Assembly (NCBI GenBank): GCA_023376005.1
Contig: CM042151.1
Location: forward strand, 74,460,054 to 74,524,053
DNA length: 64,000 bases
From: Doryteuthis pealeii
Lineage: Eukaryota > Mollusca > Cephalopoda > Myopsida > Loliginidae
Reading direction: 5' to 3'
Below, piece after piece: positions 21,999-33,300 of this stretch. The stretch's first letter is position 1, and every line of letters begins with the position of its first letter. The position numbers were made by a program, and so were the translations under genes. The notes under the pieces are model-generated. The model did no database searches. It saw only the letters and a program-made list of their open reading frames with translations, and was not told the DNA's origin.

Positions 21999-22011
21999 GG
22001 TAAGGGAGGAG
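21999..22011 (+). promoter_or_regulatory. Polypurine tract before 3' LTR
   Basis: GGTAAGGGAGGAG lies directly before the TGTT that opens the LTR. LTR elements use such a purine tract to prime plus-strand DNA. Its position supports the LTR boundary. Confidence 0.6.
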
Positions 22012-22443
22012 TGTTGCAATATGACTTGTGTGAGCTAGCTGCTAATGGAAGGAGGAGGAATAAATAACAAAGGCTTAAAAAATAGTGATGACCCAAAAGA
22101 GGAGAGCGATGGTTTTGACCGTAGCGTGACCCCGAACGAAGAATTGAGGGGCAAGCAGAAGTCGGGTGTTGCGGAAGTCGGTGTTGACCGGAAGTCACTT
22201 GGTGACGTGGGGAAGGAAGAAAGGCTTCGTGCTCTTTTTGCCGGCGTCCGTCGTGGGGGACAGACCTGATTAGAGCCCAGGAATCTAGTAGTGTTCTCTC
22301 TCTCTCTTCTCTCTGCCTCCCCTCCTCCCTGGTAGAAGCCACTAGACGAGCACGTTAATAAAGGCTGGGAGTTGTGACGAACATGTTTCTCGTGTTATGA
22401 TTTTTTATCGGAGTTTTAGTACCGTGAGTATTGCAACGTAACA
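22012..22443 (+). mobile_element. 3' LTR
   Basis: This 432-bp segment begins TGTTGCAATATG and ends TATTGCAACGTAACA, giving the TG...CA ends and a short imperfect inverted repeat typical of LTRs. A polyadenylation signal AATAAA lies at 22357-22362. Before it comes a CT-rich tract near 22297-22330. A 74-codon frame inside it is not a gene. The mirror is at 53315-53762. The LTR family is unidentified. Confidence 0.7.
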
Positions 22444-22639
22444 CTCTCTCCCTCTATTGGCGTACATAAAATAACAACATATTACATCTACTGTTGTAGT
22501 ATATTTTTTATTTTACTTTTAATAAAGGATTTACATAGTTACATGGAAGTTGTTCATAGTTTAATGTTTGATGTCTTGCGAAATGATCACGGTGACCTGA
22601 GATCCAATCATATATGTGACTGTATTTCACATCGTGCTA

Positions 22640-22740
22640 ATACATTTAAGAAGGGTATGCATTCAACTATTCTCACTACCGTAATGGGTAAATAGTAGGA
22701 CAGACTGGGGTTTGAACCGTTATGGCAACAATTCTAAAAG
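22640..22740 (-). repeat. SINE-like core, left-arm copy
   Basis: Minus strand: GGTTCAAACCCCAGTCTGTC (B-box-like) followed by CTACTATTTACCCATTACGG and a GTTGAATGCATACCCTTC segment. This is the same core family as 1861-2000. It is a probable tRNA-related SINE fragment. Confidence 0.5.
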
Positions 22741-23300
22741 AAGAAAAACTCGGATTTTCAACCTGTTAAACCCCGCTAAAAATTTGATTTTGTGTCAAAG
22801 TTTTATTGTGTGTAGGAGTAGAAAAATACACAGATACAGTTTTACATATAGATATAATTTTCCAAAACTGTATAGTTATATTAACGTCCATAATTAATAC
22901 ATGATTATTTTTTATTCTCAGTTTGTAGTTTTAAAATATATTTCATATTGTAGATCGTTATATTTTAGCAGTGGGTGACGACATGTAATTCCTGAAGACG
23001 TGGCTGAGTGGTCCATAATATGAATACGAAGTGATGTACTTGGCCATTACTTGGGATATCGGAGAGTTAGAGAGTTCTGATTGACTGGTCATGTCAAGCC
23101 TTACCTATATTACTGCCCCGATTGGGGTTTTCTTTTTGTTAGAAATTTACATTACATCATTTTGTAAGTTTCATTATTTTTAAGAAAGGGAAAATTAAAA
23201 CTGAATTAATCATAGTAAGAAAGAAAAAGGATTGATATTTAAAAGTTTAAGATGAAATCATATGATCGTAGGGAAAAAAGATTTTCGTCAAAAATGTATC
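22741..23300. other. No gene seen
   Basis: AT-rich DNA downstream of the zinc-finger gene. It contains GACGTGGCTGAGTGG near 22999, slightly tRNA-like, but no cloverleaf could be drawn. Confidence 0.45.
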
Positions 23301-24325
23301 TCACATATTGCATTTAAATGACTCGTCTTTTTGGTGTGTGCGCTGATGATATTGTAAACACTCTTTGTAAAGAAAACCTTTCTTACATATATTGCATTTA
23401 TATCTGTTTCCGATGATATGTGAGTGAAGATGACTCGTTAATATAACCTTCAGAGTAAAAGATTTGTCACATAAAAGCATTCGAATTTCCTCTGATTTCC
23501 ATGTGAGCGCATATGATATGTGAAATATCGTTTGTGAAAAAAAGATTTTTTACATAAATTACATTTCCATGGAGTCTTTCTTGTATGTTTGCGCATATGA
23601 TATATGAAATAAACTTTGCGAAAAAAACGTTTGTTACATTCATCACACTTGTATGGCGTTTGGCATTTGCGCATGTGATTATTTAAGTGAGTTTTCCGAG
23701 AAAATATGACATTACACATTTTACATTTGAATGTCTTCTCTTCAATATGCAAGCGCATATGAACTGTTAAATTGCATTTCTGAACAAAAGATTTGTTACA
23801 CTTCTCACATTGGAACGGCTTCTCTCCTGTATGCAAGCGCAAATGAACTGTTAAATTGCTTTTGTCAGAAAAGCATTGGTTACATACATCGCATTTGTAT
23901 GGTTTCTCTCCGTATGTGTGCGCTTATGTCTTGTTAAATAGCCTTTATGAGAAAAGCAATTGTTGCATCTATCGCATTTGAATGGCTTCTCGCCCGTATG
24001 TGTGCGCTTATGTGTTGTTAAACTGCTTTTATGAGAAAAGCATTTTTTACATTTATCGCAGTTGTATGGTTTCTCGCCCGTATGTGTGCGCATATGTGTT
24101 GTTAAACTGCTTTTCTGAGAAAAGCATTGGCTACATGAATCGCATTTGTATGGTTTTTCTCCCGTATGTGTGCGCTCATGTGTTTTTAAATGGCTTTTCT
24201 GAGAAAAGTATTGGTAACATTTATTGCATTTGAATGGCTTCTCCGTCTCGTGTGTGCACTCATGTGTTGTTAAAATCACCTACATAAGAAAAGCCTTGGT
24301 TACATTGAACGCATCTGTTTTGCAT
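23301..24325 (-). CDS. C2H2 zinc-finger protein, 12 fingers, frame broken in this contig
   Basis: Probable sequence-specific DNA-binding nuclear protein. Twelve C2H2 fingers run in tandem from the ATG at 24325 (start of a CVQC finger) to the TGA at 23303-23301. Most central ones are joined by HTGEKP-type linkers and have the usual C-X2-C-X12-H-X3-H spacing. Finger 8 ends HMRKC, so its last ligand is Cys or lost. The last fingers have unusual linkers. Frame breaks near 24275, 23911 and 23476 each sit in a short homopolymer. The first two are absent in the mirrored copy. At the third, the left arm has four T, the right six, and the frame needs five. The gene may thus be intact in the real genome. 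No KRAB, BTB or other effector domain is seen; upstream exons may exist. Confidence 0.85.
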
Positions 24326-24605
24326 TTTCCTACTAGGTTTGCGAATATGACCGTTTCTCGTATTTTTGAATTGTGATTATGTCCTTAATTCTAAACCGGA
24401 GTATATTCTATTCACTTATTTATTTCTGATATCAATAATTCACTTTTTAAAAAAGTTTTTATCTCAGATACCACCGAACAAAATACTCCGCCTTTTGCAA
24501 GCCAGTCATTAAAGAAAAATCCAATGTCCATGGGAACTGTCACATTGCTTTCCAAGATGTGTGATGCAAGATTATGTAAAGTGAACCAACACGTGACAAA
24601 TATTT

Positions 24606-24640
24606 ATCCTCCACCCAAGATCTGCAAAGAAAGAAGCATT
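24606..24640 (-). promoter_or_regulatory. Candidate splice acceptor upstream of zinc-finger gene
   Basis: On the minus strand a pyrimidine-rich TTCTTTCTTTGCAG ends at 24622 and is followed by ATCTTGGGTGGAGG. That is a good acceptor pattern, about 300 bases before the proposed zinc-finger start. The region between has stops in all frames, so it would be a 5' untranslated exon. This rests on pattern only. Confidence 0.3.
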
Positions 24641-24799
24641 AAAATTAAAAAGATGACAGAAAAACATTAGTTTATATTATTCTGATTATATATGTTGATT
24701 AAATTTCCAAAGTTTATAAGCGAGAAATTTTTTTCAGATTAATATCACACGCGCGCACATTTTCACGTCACATCTAATATTGTACGCACGCACATTTTC

Positions 24800-24801
<2 letters not shown>

Positions 24802-24842
<41 letters not shown>
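24802..24842. repeat. (CT)n microsatellite
   Basis: About 20 CT units, mirrored as (GA)n at 50874-50916. Two CACGCGCGCACATTTTCAC-like motifs flank it upstream. Confidence 0.95.
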
Positions 24843-24978
24843 AGTATATATAAATAGCAAAATTATTCGATCACCAAAGCATATATCAAATGAAAAATTC
24901 ACCTATAATAAAATATATTGTATTAAAACCTATAAAATATTCTATCTATGAGAAATTTTAGGTGCAACATATTAAAAC

Positions 24979-25042
<64 letters not shown>

Positions 25043-25085
25043 GTTTAATATATTTATATATATATATGCATATATATATATATAT
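24979..25085. repeat. (TA)n microsatellite
   Basis: A long TA tract with an interruption at ACGTTTAATA near 25041, mirrored at about 50630-50735. The long tyrosine-isoleucine frames across it are artefacts of the dinucleotide. Confidence 0.95.
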
Positions 25086-25404
25086 ATTGTATATTGCGTG
25101 TATCTCTGTATGTATATGCAATGCCGTCTATATTATATATGTTTTAGATAAAACATATTGCACAAAGGTCACAACTAATGTATTCTATTTTTTTTAGAGG
25201 CCCACCAAACAAAACATTGGCTGGAACAGAGTACTCATATACTCTGATCCGAGTCAAAATGAACAATCTGAACATTTTATCACTGAAATCTTAAATATTA
25301 CAGAAATATTTAATTTGGGGAAACCTGAACACTGAGTCAACAAATATCATTGTCAAAATCCGTTAATTTTAAAAATGTTAATGAACATGACTGGAAAGTA
25401 AATA

Positions 25405-25600
25405 AATAAATAGATAAAGGGAATTATATAAATAGATATCATTTGTGAGTCGAGTGTATAAGATAAGTGCGAATTTAGAGGCAGAAAATATGAAATTATT
25501 TTCTTTACGAATGGGATCTGTTTTAGTGTATTTCTTTTTAATTATGTATCTCTCCCTATCCATGTCTATTTTTATTTATATCTATCTTCGTCTCTTCATA
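25405..25600 (+). repeat. Direct repeat flanking the Penelope-like element (distal copy)
   Basis: Contains AAGGGAATTATATAAATAG, GTGAGTCGAGTGTATAAG, AGAGGCAGAAAATATGAAAT and TATCCATGTCT. A same-orientation copy is at 29230-29400, on the other side of the element. The copies are diverged. They may be pseudo-LTRs, an old duplication or repeated host DNA. Confidence 0.75.
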
Positions 25601-25617
25601 TCTATTTCCACCTCTGT

Positions 25618-25618
25618 C

Positions 25619-25657
<39 letters not shown>
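25618..25657. repeat. (TA)n microsatellite
   Basis: About 18 TA units, mirrored near 50057-50092 with an interruption there. Confidence 0.9.
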
Positions 25658-25868
25658 TTGAATCATTGTTAATATCTATATACTTATTCCCGTAAGTATT
25701 AGTCCATATTCGTATTAGTCTGATCATGTTTACCTCTCAAATGCATATGTGATCATTCATCTCTCAAAGCCATTGTTATATATCTATCTATTGAATTATC
25801 TCTGTGATTTATCAAGCTTTTTATCCCTGTATGTCTACGTCTATCTATTTTACCCGTGTTCCTCGATA

Positions 25869-25870
<2 letters not shown>

Positions 25871-25942
<72 letters not shown>
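25871..25942. repeat. (TA)n microsatellite
   Basis: About 35 TA units just before the GAGTAAGAAAAGG that opens the non-coding tail of the Penelope-like element. Mirrored at about 49768-49842. Confidence 0.95.
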
Positions 25943-25943
<1 letters not shown>

Positions 25944-26004
25944 TAAGAAAAGGTGGAATGAAAACATCACACAATGCTGTTAAAGAAGAAAACAATTTAT
26001 AATA

Positions 26005-26070
26005 TAATCATAGCTGATATTGATCAATATTTCGATTTTACAAAAATCATCATCAGGGCTCATTCACTCC
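26005..26070 (-). ncRNA. Hammerhead-ribozyme-like motif of Penelope-like element
   Basis: On the minus strand the order is CTGATGA (26056-26050), then a perfect stem GATTTT-TGT-AAAATC, then GAAA, then the self-complementary TATTGATCAATA, then TC and AGC. These are the core boxes of a hammerhead in the correct order, with stem II and a short stem III. One extra T sits between CTGATGA and stem II, and stem I is weak (a GAGC-like pairing only), so activity is doubtful. Penelope-like elements are known to carry hammerheads in their terminal repeats. The motif lies about 0.7 kb downstream of the element's ORF. Confidence 0.5.
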
Positions 26071-26344
26071 CGTAGTTGTTTGGGTCGGAGAGGAAAGTCA
26101 AAATGAGTTTACAAAACAAAAAACCTTAATACTGCAAAAAAACGAAAGACGTTACAATATTCACCAACGTGGGCATTTCGCGCCATATATATGTCGGTCA
26201 TGTTCCATGTATATCTTTTGTCAACAAATGTAGCGAATTTTTGAGATGTTGGCAACAAGGCGAAAACAATTTAAACGGAAGGGGATGGGTGTTAAGAAAT
26301 GTGACGGTTGGAATTCAAAAGACTTTTAGTAAAGGAATTTTTTA

Positions 26345-26650
26345 CGATTAAATGTTTTTATTATTTAAATTTTATTTTTAAGTTCTGTAATTCATAAATG
26401 ATTAGATATTTACTGTAATTAGTTTTTATATATAAAGTGAAAAAGTTATGAGCGGAATATGTTAATATTTTAGAAAAGGAGTTTTTATATATTTTTATTT
26501 TACGATTAATTATTTTTAAATTTCTAATTATTATTATTATTAAGTTCTGTATTTAATAAATGATTAAATATTTATTGTGTTTTGTTTTTATATATAAAGT
26601 AAAAAAAAGGTTATGGGCGGAATTGGTTATTATTTTAGATAATGTTAAGC
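26345..26650. repeat. Tandem duplication in the tail of the Penelope-like element
   Basis: AAGTTCTGTA, ATAAATGATTA, ATATTTA, TTTTTATATATAAAGT and GTTATG.GCGGAAT recur in the same order about 170 bp apart (starting near 26380 and 26540). It is non-coding, on the 3' side of the element. Confidence 0.7.
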
Positions 26651-26789
26651 GATTTGGATCTAATGTAAGGTATTATTTTATATTATTTTAAACCGAAAAC
26701 AAAAACAAAATAAAACGGAAAAGATCTTATTCATAAAACAAAACAATAAACCAAAATTTAATTTAATGGGACGTAAATAACGGAAAAAG

Positions 26790-29129
26790 TTATGTGAAGG
26801 GGATTTTATGGTTTCTGATAATAAGAGTCGCTAGATAAGGGGATATATTAAAGAAACCTTGTCTTTGGGGTATGGTTTTATGGGTAAGTATAACACAAGA
26901 TTCCATAATTCTACGCAGTGTTTTATCATGTATGTGGGTTAATATTTTAGCACCTTTGAAATCAAAGGTATGATTGAGATCAAAGATGTGTTTAGCTAAT
27001 GCATTGTTTTGGAAACCACGTTTAATGTGATATTTGTGTTCCGATAGACGTTTAGTTAAGGATCGGGAAGTCTCCCCTACATATTTCTTTCACATTTTAA
27101 GCAGTCAATAGTGTAGACTCCAGCTTCAGAATGTGTGTGTCTGGGGTTATTTTTATTTTGAAGAATGTTCTTCACTGTCTTCGTGGGGTGAGCGACAGTT
27201 TTTATACCAATCTTACTTAAGTTTCTATTTATTTTATCAGTAATAGGATTATTTGGAAGTATGATGTATCTATCAGAGACGTTATTACTATTATGTTGTG
27301 TGTCATTGTTTGGAGATGTGATATTATTATTCTTGTTTTTATTATGTATTTTAAATGCCTTTTTTTCTGGCACGGTGTACGAAATTTAAGGGGTATTGTA
27401 ATTTGAGGAAAGACCTCTCAATAAAATTGAATTCTTCATCTAAATGTTGCTTGTTACATATCCTAAGAGCTCTTAGAAAGAAACCAATTATGATACCACT
27501 TTTTATCTTAGTGTTATGGTTGGAATAAAAATGGATGTAGTTATTTTTGTTAGTATTTTTGTGATAAACTTTGAATTCTAAACTGTTGTTATTATTTATG
27601 ATAAGTGTGTCTAAAAATGGTAGGGAGTGGTTATGTTCCAGTTCATGAGTAAATTGGATGGAGGGTTCAACATCATTTAATTTGTCAATAATGTTAATTA
27701 AATTACAATTTTTCGGGTAAATGAATAGGGTGTCATCAATGTAACGGAAAAAATTAGAGTTATTTGGTAGAATATATTGAAAGGGACCGGATTCTAAAAA
27801 TTCAAGAAAAAGGCACGCCAAAACGCCGCTCAGAGGTGAACCCATAGGCAACCCGAACTTTTGTCTGTAGAAGGTTCCCTCGTACTGGAAAAAGCAATTC
27901 CTAGTGCAAAGTCTACAAATTTGAATTATCTTGTTAGTGGGTAATGAAAAAGAGGTGTTGATTTTGTTGAGATGGTTTTCTAGGCGAGTAATGCATTTGT
28001 CAACCGGGATACTAGTATAGAGTGATTTAATATCTAAACTTGCTAAACATTTGTTGTTCATGTCAATATTTTTTATTTTTGAAATTAAGCTATTTGAATT
28101 TTTTATATGGGATTTGCTAATTGTACCTAAGAGGGGGGTTAGTAATTTAGCAAGAGATTTAGCAATTTTATGAGGGGCAGTGCCAATTCCCGAAATTATA
28201 GGTCTTAACGGAATCCCAGGTTTGTGCGTTTTAGGGAGGCCGTAAATAGTGGGGACGATAGGGTGGTAGTCTATCAAAGAGAGCCAAGTTTTGTCAGTGT
28301 TGCCTATTAATTTTTTGTATGTTTTGTTGAAAATGATTGTGCTGTTAGTAATGGTTTGTGGAGAGATTTTTTCATAAGTGTTGAGATCATTAAGGATATC
28401 AAGCATTTTTACATGGTATTGTTTAGAACACATAACGACCACTCCACCACCTTTGTCAGAGGGGGTGATACGTATGTCGTTGTTGGATGATAATTTTTTA
28501 AAGCAGATATATATCTCCTGGGTAGGGTGGAAGTGTTTTTATGGTTTAGTAGTGGGCTGCAATAATCCCTTGAATAAATCCTTTATGGAAGTCAGAGTCA
28601 TTGTGCTTGTAGTTCTTTTGGTGGTGTTGATTAAATTTAATTTATTGATGCCAGTGGTGAATTTTAAGCCAAATTGAAGGGCTTCCAATTCGACTGAGGT
28701 TAGAAATATGTCCGAAATGTTTTGGATTATGTCAGTATTGCCAATATCCTTCCATCTGCTATTATCACAAAGTGACTTGAGTTTATTTTTTAGTTTGGAG
28801 ATATGTATGTGGTTGATGTCAGTAATTTCATTTCTAATTCGTTCGGCTGTATCGCGGGACATGATGTTATTTTTGCGTAGGTGAATACCCAAAATGTTGG
28901 CTTCATCGAAAGTGGAGTTTTCAGACATCCATAAGTCTTCAATGGAAGACTCCAAAAAGTCTTTAATAAATTCCGGAAAAATATGGTGGGACGGCTTTAA
29001 AATAGTCGGCAGGCTCCTAGGAATGACTTTTTCAAAAATGCAGTTCCTAAGAAACATTCTTCTATTCCGAAAAGAGTGAGCAGAAATTAAAAGGTTTTTG
29101 TATTTCCTTATGTTTCGGTAGTCATCCAT
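26790..29129 (-). pseudogene. Penelope-like element: reverse transcriptase with GIY-YIG endonuclease
   Basis: A single retroelement ORF of about 780 codons, starting at the ATG at 29129 (MDDYRN) and ending at the TAA at 26792-26790. Its N-terminal part is basic. RT signatures include TPSDKGGGVV, YGLPKTHKPG, LRPIISG, LDIKSLYTSIP, FGLPMGSPLSG and the catalytic YIDD at 27732-27743. The C-terminal GIY-YIG nuclease shows VYTIDCLKC, then YVGETSRSL near 27070, with a Cys pair typical of Penelope-type elements. Breaks: an in-frame TAA at 28541-28539 (also in the mirror copy), a frameshift in an A-run at 27360-27367 (seven A here, six in the mirror, where the frame is intact) and one near 27085. Apart from the stop, it may be nearly intact. 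Confidence 0.92.
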
Positions 29130-29229
29130 GGTGTAAGGTAGTAGAAAGGATGGTAGATGTTTTCGTTCAAATGTATGTGTTTTCAAAGACAGGATATAAG
29201 TTAAATATATATATATGGAAAGCAAAAAC

Positions 29230-29400
29230 GAATTAAAGGGAATTATATAAATAGTGATCATTTGTGAGTCGAGTGTATAAGTGCAGATTTAGAGGCAGAA
29301 AATATGAAATTATTTTCTTTACAAATAGGATTTATTTTACTGTATTTCTTTTTGATTAGTCATATCTCCATATCCATGTCTGTTTTACTTATATATACCT
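29230..29400 (+). repeat. Direct repeat flanking the Penelope-like element (proximal copy)
   Basis: The second copy of the block at 25405-25600, same orientation, upstream of the element's ORF. It lacks the ATAA insertion after GTGTATAAG and has ACAAATAGGATTTATTTTAC where the other has ACGAATGGGATCTG. Confidence 0.75.
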
Positions 29401-29434
29401 TATTCTGAAAATAGTTAATTCAAAAACCAAAGAT

Positions 29435-29503
29435 TGTGACAAAAGTTTTAGATTTAATTCAGATTTACTCAAGCATATGAGCTCACATAGTAGAGATTTC
29501 TAA
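29435..29503 (+). pseudogene. C2H2 zinc-finger fragment
   Basis: Translates from 29435 as CDKSFRFNSDLLKHMSSH and a few more residues to a TAA at 29501-29503. It is the second half of a C2H2 finger (one Cys, the F/L core and both His). The first Cys position reads KD, so the finger is incomplete. It lies on the opposite strand to the gene at 23301-24325, with the Penelope-like element between them. It could be the last finger of a separate, truncated zinc-finger exon. Confidence 0.55.
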
Positions 29504-30340
29504 TCACTTGAAATAAAAAATCTTTCTTCATAGCCATATGAACATACAAAAAATATAGAGGCTATTTAAAAGTAATAATGGAAAAAGTCATGTTAAAGAA
29601 AATTCATAAAAGAGAAAATTAATGGTTTTCATACCAAAAATGTACTTTGATAGAACAGTTTCGTCGAGTTCACACACACAGAAGATGTAGTCTTGTCCTT
29701 TCAGTGAAATTCTTTTTTATATACACACAGGGTTCTACAGCTTCTCCGAATAAGGTTTTTCGTTATCCCTATCTGGAGAGAGAAGAGAAGGAATTAGGGA
29801 AAAATACAGAAATATTTAACATTATTTATTACATAAAAGGCGTCCATCTATACTGATTGCATAACATTTTAATTTAACGAAAGCAATTGAAATCATTTGA
29901 AAGGTACAAGAAAATCAATTTCAGTTGAATAGGCTGTAACAATTGTTTGTATTGATATTGCTAAAATTTGTCCATGCTGAATCATTACCAAAAAATGGAG
30001 TCGTAGCATGTTGATCCCTAAAAAATTACAGAATGGTTAAGTATAAAGATGTTTTAAAAGTGTACTTATTTCTAGAAATAGATGACTACTAAATATCTTC
30101 TTTTACGGAAGGTGTCATTTTTAAAGCATCCGGTAGATTTCCTTTGTATTTGGGGCTTTTTTTTGATATGTTGAAAATTGGCAGTTTTTATGGGGATTTA
30201 ATTTTTTTACGTCGTCTTCGGAAAAAAATCCTTTATGTATATGTATATAGCAAATTATCTGCTCTGTACGAAATGAATGTAAGTTGTTCCTGTTCCACAC
30301 AGAATTGATAAACGTAGGTTTTTGTTGGTTGGTAATCATT
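29504..30340. other. Unassigned DNA with weak frames
   Basis: Two frames, 29647-29856 (plus) and 30121-30339 (minus, 70 codons with RTEQIICYIHIHKGFFSEDD), lack recognisable domains. The second ends in AT-rich DNA and has a usual amino-acid mix, so it could be a scrap of an unknown repeat protein. I would not call it a gene. Confidence 0.3.
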
Positions 30341-33300
30341 GGTGTGTTTATTTGAGTCGTTAGAAGATCACTTATGAGTTCAGGCTTACATCTCAGACAG
30401 TGCCCATCATTACTTGTACATCTTATTTAAATTTAAATTTAAATTTTATTTCTTATGATATGTAAAAATTTGTCACTTGTTTTTCTTTTTTTTCTTTTTT
30501 TCTTTTTTCGTTGTTGGCTGTTCATCACTGGTGAATTTATTTGAGTCGATAGAAGATCGTTCATGAGTCCATGCTTACTTCTCGGAAAGTGACCAACATT
30601 ACTGGTACATCTTATTTAAATGTTTTGTGAGATGATAAACGTTAAATGAGAAATAATAAATTCATGCGCGCTATCTGCCACTGCTGCTGATAGATTTCAG
30701 TTATCGGTCTGCTTAAATAATTTTGATTTTTATATGTAATGCATATTTTTTTTTTCATCATTTTTCAGAATGACTGAATATGAAAAAAATGTTTTAGTCA
30801 GTTAATTTTCTTCATATTTCGGCAATAAAAAGTGCAAAAAATGTCATAATATTATTTAAAAACTATTTTTTGCTTTTTTTTAATTGATATGTACTATATT
30901 CTATTAAATTGTCAAGAAAAAAAATTAAAGTAATTAATTTTCAAGAGATTTTAAATATTTTGTGTGCTTAAATTAAAGCGTAAAAAATATCTTAAACTAA
31001 TACAACCTATTTTGCAATAAAAGTAAGTAACTCTTCATTATTCTATCAGTTTTTCTCTTAGAAAAAATATTCATTTTTCATTCATTGCATTTAGTTTTCG
31101 ATTTTATAATTTACCCAAACCGCCAGCATAATTGGCAAAAAGTTACTTTCACAGTGAAATTTTGATAATACATTTTAATAATAAAGTTTAATAGTAAATG
31201 TTACTAGTGAATCTTACTATTAATTAAAATTTTAACACATTTCATTTCTCTTTCGATTTAGAATTTGAACGGGGGCAAATACGACCGGCATATGTTATTT
31301 TAAAGTCAATTTCACTGAGAAATCTTAATAGTAAAAGTATGTGTTGTCTTCAACAAAATATATATGTGATCTTTGAATTAAATGTTTTTCTTTGTAACAA
31401 CTCTGTATGATCGTTAATTTTTATTTACGAGTTAATAAATAAAATTAAAATATTAATTTCCCTTTTTATTCAAGATGGCCTAAACTAATCACGTGAACGT
31501 TTATTCGTTATGCCTAATAAATACAAATTTGCAGAGAAAGCGTATTACGATCATGGGAAAACTTCCAACTGTTGATGCTATGCACCATACAGATGATAAT
31601 GGAAGAAGAAAAAAACGTGTGGATCCTATGAATGCTGAATAGCGAATGATGACCCGTTAAGCGACCCCCCTTACATATAGAGCATGCGATCTATTTGTTA
31701 CGGTTGTTGATAGATTTCAGTTATCGGTCTGGTCAAAATGATTCTGATTGTTTTTCTATAATGAATTTTTGTTTTTGATTCCTTCCTTATTTATCACTAG
31801 AAATTTCCGGAATTATTAGATATACAAAAATGTCTCAGTCGGAATTTTTCCTTCATATATGTTGAAATTTTTCATTGTTTATCATTAGGCATGTGCATTT
31901 TATCGCTGGCTCTAAAAAAGGTTGATCACAGGAAATTCTTCTAAAAATCATATAAAATAAACTAACTATCCGATTTTAATAAAACTTTCGGTATATGAAG
32001 TAATAAAAGACGAACTTTTATTGTAAATAAATTTTTACTAAATTGAAAAGGCTAATAATTTTTTTCGTTAGTTTTTGTTTCGTGCATTGATCCCCCGTAC
32101 AAAGATCTTTTTCTTTTCTTTTTTTGGGATATAAATAATTTTTACATTTTTGGAAAGATAATTTAACGACGGAACATATGTAAAAAAAAAAATAAAAAAA
32201 TAAATAAAAAAATAATTCGATTTTGGTAATAGGGCATGTTAAACATTGAAACTTAAATCTCGTAAATAAGAAAAAATATGTATGATTTTTTTTTCTAAAC
32301 TGTTAGATAATTTTCTAAAAAATTTTATATTAAAAGTTCTTATTGTCTACTTGTTTTTTTTTTTTTTTTTGTTTCTTTTCAGGGATTTTAAAAAATGTAT
32401 AAAATGTTAAATAAATACTTTTGTTTAGCAGATATCAAAATCGTATTTATTAATCAAAGAAAATATTGTATAAAAATATCTAGCTAAAAATAATGACATA
32501 ACATATTTCGGTTTTTATTTTTTTAATTTGAAAATAATATTTTAATTACAAATTGTCGTCATTCTTATTGATGGATAGATCTAACGGAAATAATATCCGC
32601 TTTGGTTTTTTAGGAAAACTCTTGTAGTTGTTGTTATTGTTGTTGTTGTTGTCGTTGTTGTAGCGCTGGGTCGTTGAGGTACATAAGTTAAATCGTGAGA
32701 CATCAAGGAAATGCTAAATCAGTAATTTGTTTTTGCTTCAGAAAATAAATTATTATATTGTCCATACAAAAAAAAAATAGTGCACACGTCAAGATGTGAT
32801 AACTATGCCAACAATTAAGAATTTACGGAAATTTACGACAATTCACTTTAAAATGCAAAAATTTAGGTTTTATGTAAGAGAAATTTGTTTTTTTATTTTT
32901 ATAACACATAAACTTGGAATTGTTCTTCATATTAAACGTAAAAGAAAACATTAAAAAGTTAATTTTCAATTTTTTTTTATTGACGTTTTAAAATATTTTT
33001 ACAATCCCCGTGCGTATTAAAAGAGCGTGTTTTGTACAACTCTATTTATCATTTTCGTTTTTTTTTTTTGTTTTTTTTTGTTTTTTTTTACACCACGTGC
33101 TTGGAGTGGTTACTTGCTTATCACTCGACAATTTCAGAATGGTTAAGAATGAAGAAATTAAATGTCTCAGTCTGCAGATTTTCTTTCTTAAGATATGTTG
33201 AAATATGTCACTTATTTTGCTTTATTTTTTTTTTTTGCTCATCACTGGGGGATTTATTGAGTCGATTGGAGAAGATCGCTCATGAGATTATGCTTACTAC

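Noticed and set aside
22045..22342. 74- and 138-codon frames at 22045-22269 and 21926-22342
   Set aside because: They lie within the LTR and its flank on opposite strands and have no domain.
24948..25995. Long frames of alternating isoleucine and tyrosine across TA tracts (also 49737-50766)
   Set aside because: They are translations of (TA)n microsatellites on both strands and show no coding character.
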